From positions 1-14,191 of the forward strand of contig JADGIZ010000406.1 of the NCBI GenBank assembly GCA_027604665.1: 14,191 nucleotides of DNA, in the 5' to 3' direction. This document shows positions 1 to 14,191 of this stretch, one piece after another. The notes under the pieces are model-generated. The model was not told the origin of the DNA and searched no databases. It saw nothing but the letters and a program-made list of their open reading frames with translations. Both the position numbers and the translations under genes were made by a program. This stretch comes from Polyrhizophydium stewartii. Its lineage: Eukaryota > Chytridiomycota > Chytridiomycetes > Rhizophydiales. Within the stretch, counting starts at the first letter, position 1; each line of letters starts with the position of its first letter.

Positions 1-368
1 CGCGTATTCCCGTTCAAAACAGTCGCTGCGGCCACAAATCAATAGTGCGGCATGCCGGATGCGGCGCAAACGACTCGAGCAACGTTGCTGCATACATACG
101 GCCTGCCACGCACGGCCTCGAAGCGGTTTCCGCGCGTTCCGGTGCCGATTCACCGAGCTGCGCGGCATAGTGCGCACATAGCATCGATATCGGCGACTGG
201 AGTGCCGGAAACCGCTTCTTGTGCTGTTTGAAGCGGTTGTTGTATTTTTTTGCAGCTACAATCAAAATTTTGAACATATATTTCTTTTTGTTAGTCGCTC
301 TGAACATCACGAGATAGAGTTGACCATGTATTTTTTTAATATAAATCGATACTTTTTACAAATAGACA
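1..368. other. Gene-free left edge
   Basis: I found no convincing coding sequence here on either strand. The first 240 bases are GC-rich and contain a cluster of inverted repeats. From about 240 to 420 the composition switches abruptly to A+T-rich, with several T runs, unlike the GC-rich gene-bearing remainder. The one long minus-strand frame at 14-310 is basic and low in complexity and resembles no family I know. Together with the copia relic just to the right, this looks like transposon-derived or repeat-associated intergenic DNA. Confidence 0.6.
120..238. repeat. Cluster of inverted repeats built on GAAGCGGTT
   Basis: A 13-bp perfect inverted repeat joins 120-132 (GAAGCGGTTTCCG) and 206-218 (CGGAAACCGCTTC). 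The right arm pairs again with a third copy, GAAGCGGTT at 230-238, giving a 9-bp stem (210-218 with 230-238) and an 11-nt loop. The right arm can therefore form either a long or a short hairpin. The short complements TTCCGG and CCGGAA lie inside the large loop. What the cluster does is unknown. It could be the remains of a terminal inverted repeat or foldback element. Confidence 0.75.
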
Positions 369-399
369 ATGAGAATATTCGGCCTTTTTAGAAAGCTGC

Positions 400-640
400 A
401 AATCACACCAATGCATATAAGCATCGATGAATTGGCCAACAAATACTTTCTTTTAACCACAATAACTTTTGGTGGACCAAGCACATTAACATCAAATATC
501 GCCGAATCAGACAGCTACTGGATAACAAGCATGTGACCATGAACGTCATTTGCAACGACTCGCAGCTGGCTGACATTCTGTCAAAACTGCTGCCAGCTCG
601 CCTAATGCTGTCGCATCTCAAGACAGAACCTTGCGACTGA
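400..640 (+). pseudogene. Ty1/copia retrotransposon relic: C-terminal end of the RNase H domain
   Basis: In the plus frame from 431 to the stop at 638-640, the translation from 479 to about 598 has the order typical of the end of copia pol. It starts with TKHINIKY (canonical TKHIDIRYH), then RRIRQLLDNK, then DSQLADILSKLLP (canonical QLADIFTKPLP), followed by a short tail. An in-frame stop sits at 428. Residues resembling the preceding RNase H segment (DELANKYF) fall in a different frame at about 430-452, so at least one frameshift separates them. No integrase, reverse transcriptase or gag is present to the left, so this is a truncated and decayed copy. It lies tail to tail with QCR7 in A+T-rich DNA. 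The family assignment is by motif recognition only. Confidence 0.82.
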
Positions 641-650
641 TTTAACTAAT

Positions 651-666
651 GAAAGCTGAAAGGGAG
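651..666 (+). other. Possible polypurine tract downstream of the copia relic
   Basis: A mostly purine run, ending GAAAGGGAG, lies 11 bases after the relic's stop codon. In copia elements a polypurine tract of this kind immediately precedes the 3' LTR. A candidate LTR start (TGTATAAAC) follows at 670. No second LTR is available in the window to compare it with, so this is inference from position and composition. Confidence 0.3.
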
Positions 667-708
667 TTTTGTATAAACGGCACACTCCACGCCATAAATC
701 AGCTTGGT

Positions 709-727
709 TCGGCTTTTCACAAGCCGA
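709..727. repeat. 7-bp hairpin in the QCR7 3' flank
   Basis: TCGGCTT (709-715) and AAGCCGA (721-727) are perfect complements around a 5-base loop. It lies 86-104 bases past the QCR7 stop on that gene's strand, so it could be in the 3' UTR or be part of a decayed LTR. Confidence 0.55.
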
Positions 728-740
728 GACCGCATCTACT

Positions 741-785
741 CTCTCAATCGCCGGAGAGGGCAGCAATGAAAGGCATGATTGAGAG
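741..785. repeat. 9-bp inverted repeat in the QCR7 3' flank
   Basis: CTCTCAATC (741-749) and GATTGAGAG (777-785) are perfect complements separated by 27 bases. The right arm starts 28 bases past the QCR7 stop, so if transcribed the structure would fall within the probable 3' UTR. Function unknown. Confidence 0.55.
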
Positions 786-812
786 CCATTTGTTGTGGTG
801 CTTTCAGGGCAT

Positions 813-1727
813 TTACGAGCTGCGGTTGCGCTGCAGAAGAGCAGCGGGGATAGAGGCCATGGTGTCAAAGTTCTCCTTGGTCTGGATCTCGGCCTGAACA
901 AGATCAACGTACGGGCGCAGATAGGCGATGTCCTGGATGGGTGTGCAGCCGAGAATGTGTTGGTCGTCAGCAATGGATCGGCAAATCGTCAGCCTGCACA
1001 TTTCGATCGACGCCGCCAGATCGAGTCCAGAGGCGCAGCACGGAAGGTCTGCAGACAGAGACAACAGGCCAGGAAGATAAGCGACAACGCACAGTCTCGG
1101 CGGTCGTCCATTCCTCCTTGGGCAGCTCAGCCTTAGTCAGGCTCAAGTAGATGGCACGCTTGAAGCGGAAGTTGCGCTCCTGGAACTCGTGCGGAGGCAG
1201 CCGGCGGAGGGCTTCCCGCACAACTGGACCCTCATCGGGGATGAGGTCGTCGAGACGCAGGCCTGCGAGCGCGGGCGCGCAACGGTTGTCGGTGGTCGGA
1301 TGTCGGTTGTCGGTTGTCGCGGTGACGCAACGCCGGTGAGGCGACAGAAAAACGATTGCGAGGCGGCCGTCCGGGCCAGGCGCGCAGCGGCGACGGCGCA
1401 GGACAGGCGGCCGCCGCGAGGCAGGAGAGCATCGAGTGGCATGCACAGAGGCGCGCGGAGAGACGACCGTCGGTTGGTTATGCGCGCGCGCAGCGCAGGA
1501 GGCGGTCAGCACGGGTCATCGTGGGCGGCTTCGGCCGATCCGCAGAATCCCCTCCCGCTGTTGTCGGCGCATGGGGCCGGCAGCAGAAGCGGCGGCCGTG
1601 GCTGGTGAAGCTTAAGCGTGGCTGGCGCACCCTTCTTCCTGTAGCCCATGTTGTTGGCGTGCCACGCATTGAAGGCGGCGAACGTCTTGCTCGTGCGCAG
1701 CGACTTGAGCGACTCGAGCAGCTTCAT
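813..1727 (-). CDS. QCR7: Ubiquinol-cytochrome c reductase subunit 7 (complex III, 14-kDa subunit)
   Basis: QCR7 is a small matrix-side subunit of mitochondrial complex III that supports cytochrome b assembly. The exons on the minus strand are 1727-1631, 1262-1093 and 932-813, giving 128 residues; yeast Qcr7 is 127. Exon 1 encodes an N-terminal helix (FNAWHANNMGYRKKG). Exon 2 carries the family core LRLDDLIPDEGP, then EALRRLP, then LPKEEWT. Exon 3 carries DIAYLRPYVDLVQAE and a short tail. Codon phase agrees at both junctions, with donors GTGCGC and GTGCGT. Intron 1 (368 nt) is the longest in the window and holds a heptamer repeat near its acceptor. Intron 2 is 160 nt with a GCTGAC branch-like site. 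No cleavable presequence is seen, as expected for this subunit. The gene shares a 122-bp divergent promoter with COG2. Confidence 0.93.
1283..1317. repeat. Tandem heptamer repeat, (CGGTTGT)x5
   Basis: Five 7-bp units lie head to tail. Units 1, 4 and 5 are CGGTTGT; unit 2 is CGGTGGT and unit 3 is CGGATGT. They sit in QCR7 intron 1, and the near edge is 20 nt from the splice acceptor. Read along the transcript the unit is ACAACCG, so each junction makes ACCGAC-like or TCCGAC-like sequence that could stand in for a branch site. No GCTGAC motif is seen close to this acceptor, unlike many other introns here. Confidence 0.85.
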
Positions 1728-1849
1728 CTTGGGCCGACAAACGTCCTTTTTCGCAAACGGCGGATGACTGTTTCTGGCCTCTCCAACTCCAGCCAATCGG
1801 CGCGCGGCATGCTCTTGGCGCTGAGTTGCGGCGCGAGCTTCTCGGAGAG
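1728..1849. promoter_or_regulatory. Divergent QCR7/COG2 promoter with one CCAAT box
   Basis: Only 122 bp separate the two start codons. A CCAAT box on the + strand at 1793-1797 (AGCCAATCGG) lies 53 bp from the COG2 ATG and 66 bp from the QCR7 ATG. In fungi CCAAT is bound by the HAP/NF-Y complex, a known activator of respiratory genes including complex III subunits, so control of QCR7 is plausible. Whether COG2 responds too cannot be told. I see no TATA box. Confidence 0.6.
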
Positions 1850-4800
1850 ATGGCGGCCGGTCGCAGCGGCCGCTCGGGGCTCGCGTCGCCGCTCGCGACG
1901 CCGCTCGCCGAGACAGGGGTCGGCACGGGCACAGGCGCGCACGCGGACGCCGGAAAGAGTGCAGACAGCGCCGTCGTCGGCTCTGGCGCAGGCGCCGACG
2001 GGCTCGTGCTCTCGTTCGACCGCGCCGACTTTCTTGCCGCCACCTTCTCGACCACGGGCTTCGTGGCCGCACGCAAGCACCTTCCAGTTGACCAGTTCAA
2101 GCACGATCTGCATGCCGCTCTGCGGGTGCTCAAGAACGAGCTTGTTGAGCTCATCAACAACGACTACGCTCAGTTTATTAGCCTCTCCACGAATCTCGTT
2201 GGCGTCGACCACATGATTGCCGACCTCAAGAAGCCCCTGAGCAATATCCGCAGCTCTGTCGAGGTGCGCTTTTGCGGATGCATCTGCCTGAGAAGTAGCC
2301 AGCCTTGGCTCTGACAGCTGAACACTTGCTTTGCTGCTCTTCTGGTGAACTGGCGCGCACTGCTGCATCTGACAGGGCGTCCGAGACACACTCAACGGCA
2401 TCATTGAGCGGCTCGAGTTTGGACTCGAGCGCCGGGCACTGATCCGCACCAAAAAGACGGCACTCGAGGTTTTCATCAGCATCCATGAGTCGCTTGAGAA
2501 GGTCCAGGCTGTTCTTGATTCGTCGTCCACCGTGGGATCGGTCGGGTGCGTCCTGCCACGTCCTGGAGCGAACCTGTACCGGGGCTGACATTAGCAATGG
2601 CGCGACGGCGCGCCTCGTTGCCTGGGTGCAACAGAGAGCTTGCCATGGATGAGAAGCTGATAGAACGCGTTGCAATCGAGTACAACCAACTTCAGTACCT
2701 CGTCTCACGAGGCGAGAGCCTGGCTTTTGTCTCAAATATTGCATGGGTATGCCTTCAAGCCTTGAGTTGTTCGCTCGGCTCAGCCTGCTGACACAAACAC
2801 TCAAAGCGAATCGAGGGAATCAAAAACACCCTCGTCTCAACCTTGTCAGGCTTTGTACGCCAGGCGTGCTCCACTATTTCGGCCGATCCGTCCAACAACG
2901 ATGCGGCATCTTCGCTCCTGCAGTCCTTGCGGGTGTTTGTGCTCATCGACCGTGTCCCGGACGCCTTTTCGGTATTTGAAGACTGCATTCTGTCGCCGTT
3001 CGTCGACAAGGTAAGACCCAGCAAAGCTCTTCTCTTGCTCCCCACTTTGCACAGGATCCTGAACCATGTTGTACAAGTCTATCCGTGCAGAAACGATTGA
3101 TCTGGCTCCTGCACCGCAACATCCCAATGGAGCCTTGCTTTCACGCACAGCCGCCGATCCGCTTCAGATGATGCTTGATCAGGTTCTCGCTTTTGTGCGC
3201 ACAAGATGTTCTCGCATCTGCACAATCACTGCCATTGCACTCAAAGGAACGCAGTACGACCTGCTTGCGGATACAATCTGGCCCAGCATTGTAAAAGCAA
3301 TCATCACGCGCATGCCCCTTCTCTTCAACGCAGGCACGCCCGATATCTTCCACCACAATTACCGCACATCTATGCTGTTTGTGAGCCAGTTTGAGCGGCT
3401 TTGCCCCTCTGCAGCTGCGCTGCAAAACCTGCGAAGCAAGCCATCGTATACGGACTTTATGCGCAAGTGGCAGCTCTCGATCTATTTCCAGATCAGGTAC
3501 GACTCGTGATCCGTTTGCGTGTTGTTTAATATGATGCTGACTTATCTGGCAGGCACAACGAAATAGCCGCCAAATTTGAGACGGCTTTGCTTGTCGGAAA
3601 AGAGCCCGCGCCTCCAGAACCCGGCTCAAATGCATTTCGTAAGTTACCGTTTGGTTAATGCGTAGATCTATGCCATCTGATGATCAAGATGGTTCAAAGG
3701 TATGCAGCTCAGGGCGAGCGCTGCTCTTGCATCAGCACTCGAGAGGTGTTGGAGCAGTGACGTATTTCTTCCGTCACTAGTCCATCGCTTTTGGCGGTTT
3801 TCATTGCAGGTGTGTTTGATTTGTACTTCACTTGTATCTGGGGATGATTCGGATGCTCAACGTCAAAGTGAAGCTGATCGGCAGGTACGCGGACTGGGCG
3901 CGTCAAGCAGCCAGCTCGATTGTTTCTGACCGCCCGCCGAGCTCAGATATTGCGGTGTGTGCGACGTTTGCGGCCCCTTGCCCGCAAGCACAGAGAACTG
4001 ATTTTGATGTCTCAACGCAGCCAAGCGACACAAAAATCGACGACCTACTCTCCAATGGCGCGCTCTGCTTCCACGCTGACATTCTCAAGATTTGTGGCTT
4101 GGTGCGCATGCGACTGTGCTGTGGTACAACGCTTCGTACGCGCGAGCTGACTGAGCCTTATCTTGTGCACGCCTGGGATTTAGGTCGGCGATCTATTTGA
4201 ATCCCGCATCAAGCCGTCTCTTCCGGTCGCCACACAGAAGTCGCCTGTGCTGCAAGGTAGTTTGCGTGAATCTCATAGATTCAGCGACTTTGCAAGAGTT
4301 GACCGCCCCACGCAACCGCAGATGCCTTGGATGCGGCGATCGCGGACATGAGGGGGGTTCTTCCCGAGATAACGAGCCAAGTAGTTGCGCACTTTGGGCA
4401 CAGATGCGGAGAACTGGTGCGCAGCAGTGTCAAAAATATTCCTGGCCTTTATCGCCGCACGAATCGCGAGGTGCTGGCAAAGTGGTTTGCTGAGACACAC
4501 AGCCTTGCCACGCTTGCTGACGCGCACGCTGTATGATCCATAGGCACCCACAACCTGCTCGTATTTTGTGCCTCTTGTCTTCAAGCCTCTCACTGGGTTC
4601 TTGAGCGCCAATATCAAACAGATCGACGCAGGAACCGCAAGGGAATGGCAACATGGCGTTGCTGCGGTCGTCAGCCGGCAGTGAGTCGCGACTTATTCAC
4701 CATGAATGCGAGGGCATCGCTTCGCGGTCGCTGACGATATGGGCGAGCAGGTATCTCGAGCAGGTCAAGGACATGCTCGCCTCGGTCAAGACAATCGAAG

Positions 4801-5088
4801 AAGGTCTGAAGCGCTACAAGAAAACGCGCAAGGCCGCGCCGAGCGCCGAAGGGCTTTCGGACGACGATCGGATCCGTCTGCAAATTCAGCTGGATGTTGA
4901 GCAGTATGCGCGAGAGGTGAGGCCAACGCACGGTGCCTTGTCTGGTTCTCGGGGAGCAGCTTTTGACGCAGCAGCAATGCAACTGCCTGATGCGGGCTAC
5001 GCAGCTGCGGCAGCTGGGCGTCAATCCCGAGACGGACGCCGCCTTTGTCGAGATGCGGGCTGCGGCCATCGAAGCGCTTGGGAAATGA
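1850..5088 (+). CDS. COG2: Conserved oligomeric Golgi complex subunit 2
   Basis: COG2 is a lobe A subunit of the COG tether, which captures retrograde vesicles at the Golgi. Exons: 1850-2263, 2376-2545, 2635-2746, 2807-3010, 3078-3496, 3553-3638, 3700-3809, 3874-4101, 4184-4256, 4322-4470, 4544-4680, 4751-4916 and 4972-5088, with matching phases throughout. The product is 794 residues; human COG2 is 738. After a low-complexity A/G-rich leader of about 50 residues comes the conserved N-terminal block ELINNDYAQFISLSTNLVG. The middle and C-terminal parts match animal COG2 closely: KPSYTDFMRKWQLSIYFQIR, ERCWSSDVFLPSLVHRFWR, LYRRTNRE, APTTCSYFV, GLSDDDRIRLQIQLDVEQY. The start is the only in-frame ATG before the conserved block. 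The exon 4/5 acceptor (ACAAG at 3077) is chosen because the nearer CAG at 3054 breaks the frame. The last acceptor could be 4971 or 4974. The 3' end is 76 bp from the next ATG. Confidence 0.92.
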
Positions 5089-5164
5089 ATCCATGTGCGC
5101 CATGCCATGCACTGCATCCATGGTCGCACTCTGCCGAGCGTCGACGACTTCCCGGGCCTGTGCG

Positions 5165-5855
5165 ATGGTCAACCTCGAGGCTCCGTCGGCGCCGCCGGCG
5201 TCATACCGGTGCGAGGCCGACAACATGCGCCGAGCTCAGCGCCAGCCACTCCCCCTCCCGCCGCGCCGCTGCAGGCTTGGCGAGGGGCTTCCCCTGTGTT
5301 GGGCAAAGCGCTGACCGAATGCCCACCCCCTCAACCAGGGCTCCGGGATGGCCGTCGCTGGCGTGGGCCATCGGGCCGCAGTCGGCGCTGGCAACTGAGC
5401 CGGTCCTGTGGTACCAGCAAGGTGCACCACTCCGCCGCTGCACCGGGGTGCTCGGCGGCGGCTGACGCGCGCGCAGACATGCTGCTCTTCACGCTGCTGT
5501 GGACGGTTGTCGTGTTCTTTGTGGTGTTCACGGCGGTCGGCCTCGTTGCCTTTGCGATGTTCCATCGGCACCGCGCGGGCGTCTTCCTGCTGGTCGGCTT
5601 CTCGGCATGGGGCGTCATTACTGGCGCAGCCTCGGGGGCCATCGTCGGTAACTTGCTGCAAGGGCGGCAGCGGCTTGTGCACCAAATGCTGACGATGCGA
5701 CCCCTCGACTCGATCCCCCAGGTGCTCTTCTGTCATCGTTCTACCTCACCGGGCCGCTAAGCATGCCAACCTGGGTACCTCTTGCGTGGGCAATCATGCA
5801 GGTCTTTGTAGCAATCATCTTCTCGTACTCTGAGCTCGCCTTTTCGGCGCTGTAG
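5165..5855 (+). CDS. TMEM170: TMEM170-family membrane protein
   Basis: Four exons (5165-5208, 5339-5421, 5477-5647, 5722-5855) join in phase to give 143 residues; human TMEM170A is 144. Residues 1-43 are a soluble, Pro/Ala-rich N terminus ending EPVLWYQQD. Three hydrophobic segments follow: about 44-71, 78-105 and 114-138. The first is followed by the basic loop HRHRAG, as in the animal proteins (TLRHHKYGRF). The second has the small-residue run TGAASGAIVGALL, and the third includes WAIMQVFVAIIFSY. Animal TMEM170A sits in the ER and nuclear envelope and favours ER sheets; a similar role here is inference. All three introns have GCTGAC near the acceptor. The assignment rests on length, topology and local similarity, so homology is likely but less certain than for the neighbours. 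Confidence 0.8.
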
Positions 5856-6016
5856 CCCGCGGCTTCCCACGCACCCGACTGGCCGGGAGCGCAGCGCAAC
5901 TAAGCCATGCCCCATATCTGTGTCCAAATAGATGATCTCGCTTCTGAAGGCCGAGCGCCGCGCCCATCGCGAGCGTTTGGGCCGCGACGAGGTTGGATCC
6001 GTTTCGCCCAACTTCA
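5856..6016 (+). promoter_or_regulatory. TMEM170/VMA2 intergenic region
   Basis: This 161-bp gap must hold the 3' end of the TMEM170-family gene and the VMA2 promoter and leader. I see no CCAAT or TATA box and no supported small gene. An ATG at 5932 opens a plus-strand frame that is not the VMA2 frame. Confidence 0.4.
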
Positions 6017-8392
<2,376 letters not shown>

Positions 8393-8463
8393 GCTGGCGG
8401 GCCTGCGCCATCCCCGAAATGAAGCCAAAGTCGGCCCCGCGCGTCCCGCGGAGTTTCCCCATC

Positions 8464-9066
8464 ATGTCCGCAGTCGAGTTCTTCAAGGCCAGCGCGTTTG
8501 CCGTCGGTGGGTGCACCACCCGCCCACGCCCTGGCGCACTCGCTGCCACCACTGGCTAACAGTGGCCGCCCGCTCATCGGCCGGACCCGCCCGCACGCCC
8601 AGTCGGCGCCAGCGCGGACCGCTCCAAGTTCGGCAACCGCGTGCTGCGCTGGTACCTGGAGAACGCTGCTGGCGCCTCGCTGTTCCCCATCAACCCGGTG
8701 GGTGCTGCCGCCTCGGGACCCTGGCGGCCCGCAGCCGGCGTGCTGCGCCTGCTGACCGCTCACGCCGCTCTGCGGCGCTTGCAGAAGGCACCCGAAATCG
8801 AGGGCGTGCCGGCGCTGCAGTCGCTGCGGGCGCTGCCCAACCCTGCCGCGACGTCCGTGTCGGTCATCACGCCGCCGGCCGTGACCGAGGCGGTGCTGCG
8901 AGAGGCGGTCGAGCTCGGGATCCGCAACGTGTGGCTGCAGCCGGGCTCCGAGTCCGCCGCCGGCATGCAGTATGCGCGCGACCACGGCGTCAACGTCATC
9001 GGCGGTGGCCCCTGCATCCTCGTCTCTGGCGCCGCCGCCAAGGCAGAGGCCGCGGCGAGGCTCTGA
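8464..9066 (+). CDS. CoA-binding domain protein (YccU-like Rossmann fold)
   Basis: Three exons (8464-8506, 8603-8697, 8785-9066) give 139 residues, essentially one CoA-binding domain. The N-terminal block [20 protein letters not shown] is the Rossmann nucleotide-binding turn of the CoA_binding_2 family. It is followed by [39 protein letters not shown] and GGGPCIL, in the family's order. The domain resembles the CoA-binding lobe of succinyl-CoA ligase, but no ligase domain is attached, and the biochemical role of these stand-alone proteins is poorly known. An in-frame ATG at 8419 would add 15 residues but leave only 26 bp after VMA2; I prefer 8464. Intron 2 is 87 nt, in frame and free of stops, so it was recognised because skipping it restores the conserved INP-KAPEIEG junction. 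The gene converges with PKC1. Confidence 0.85.
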
Positions 9067-9207
9067 ACATGATGAAGAATATGCTTTAGTCATTGATGGT
9101 GTGCTCAGGGATGCGCAGACAGAGTACGCGGCCAACCAGGCGGGGCAGGGCGAGACGGTGCCCGCTTGCAGCTGGATGCAATCGCAGCCAAGCCGCGGGG
9201 CGCACGC
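9067..9207. other. Convergent 3' intergenic region
   Basis: Only 141 bp lie between the stop of the CoA-binding gene (+) and the stop of PKC1 (-). Both 3' UTRs and polyadenylation sites must fit or overlap here. I see no canonical AATAAA; AGAATATG at about 9076 is the nearest A/T-rich candidate on the + strand. Confidence 0.4.

Positions 9208-14191
<4,984 letters not shown>

Noticed and set aside
369..536. 55-codon plus-strand ORF starting at the ATG at 369
   Set aside because: It overlaps the copia relic in another frame; only a short stretch resembles RNase H, so it is more likely a frameshifted part of the relic than a gene.
1230..1238. Nucleotide-level hint of CRISPR-like or tRNA structures in the window
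   Set aside because: No spaced direct-repeat array and no cloverleaf could be built anywhere in the window; the tandem repeats present are contiguous heptamers and coding triplets.
1356..2216. 286-codon plus-strand frame across the QCR7/COG2 promoter
   Set aside because: It is Arg/Ser-rich low complexity, opposite QCR7 intron 1 and exon 1, and out of frame with COG2 exon 1.
1724..2530. 268-codon minus-strand frame
   Set aside because: It is antisense to COG2 exons 1 and 2, which match COG2 over the conserved N-terminal block.
4653..5465. 270-codon plus-strand open frame read as one gene
   Set aside because: It fuses COG2 exon 12, intergenic DNA and TMEM170 exon 2; homology and splice phases place these in two separate genes.

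Overview
This window is nuclear DNA of a fungus with a compact, GC-rich, intron-dense genome. I placed 34 GT-AG introns, most of them 55-110 nt, by following protein homology and codon phase across the six-frame translation. The fungal assignment rests mainly on a protein kinase C with the order HR1-HR1-C2-C1-C1-kinase and a DYG (not DFG) activation-segment motif, which is the Pkc1 pattern, and on a COG2/QCR7/VMA2 gene set. I cannot fix the phylum: an early-diverging lineage or a GC-rich basidiomycete are both possible.

Layout. Positions 1-812 hold no intact gene. There is a cluster of inverted repeats (120-238), an A+T-rich stretch (about 240-420), the decayed 3' end of a Ty1/copia reverse transcriptase/RNase H polyprotein on the + strand (about 400-640), and two hairpin-like inverted repeats (709-785). 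QCR7 (complex III subunit 7) runs on the minus strand, 1727-813. Back to back with it, across a 122-bp shared promoter carrying one CCAAT box, COG2 (Golgi tethering complex subunit 2, 13 exons) runs on the plus strand, 1850-5088. It is followed after only 76 bp by a TMEM170-family membrane protein (5165-5855), then VMA2 (V-ATPase subunit B, 6017-8392) and, 71 bp later, a small CoA-binding Rossmann-fold protein (8464-9066). Converging on that gene from the right is PKC1 (minus strand, 9208 to beyond the right edge), whose first exon lies outside the window.

These are mostly independent housekeeping genes: respiration, Golgi traffic, ER/nuclear-envelope shape, vacuolar acidification and cell-wall-integrity signalling. 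There is no operon-like logic, and I see no obvious novel multi-gene system. The features most worth a second look are the retrotransposon relic, the Q/Y-rich prion-like linker inside PKC1, the GTGCG-biased 5' splice sites, a heptamer tandem repeat next to a QCR7 splice acceptor, and the CCAAT box in the QCR7/COG2 divergent promoter.
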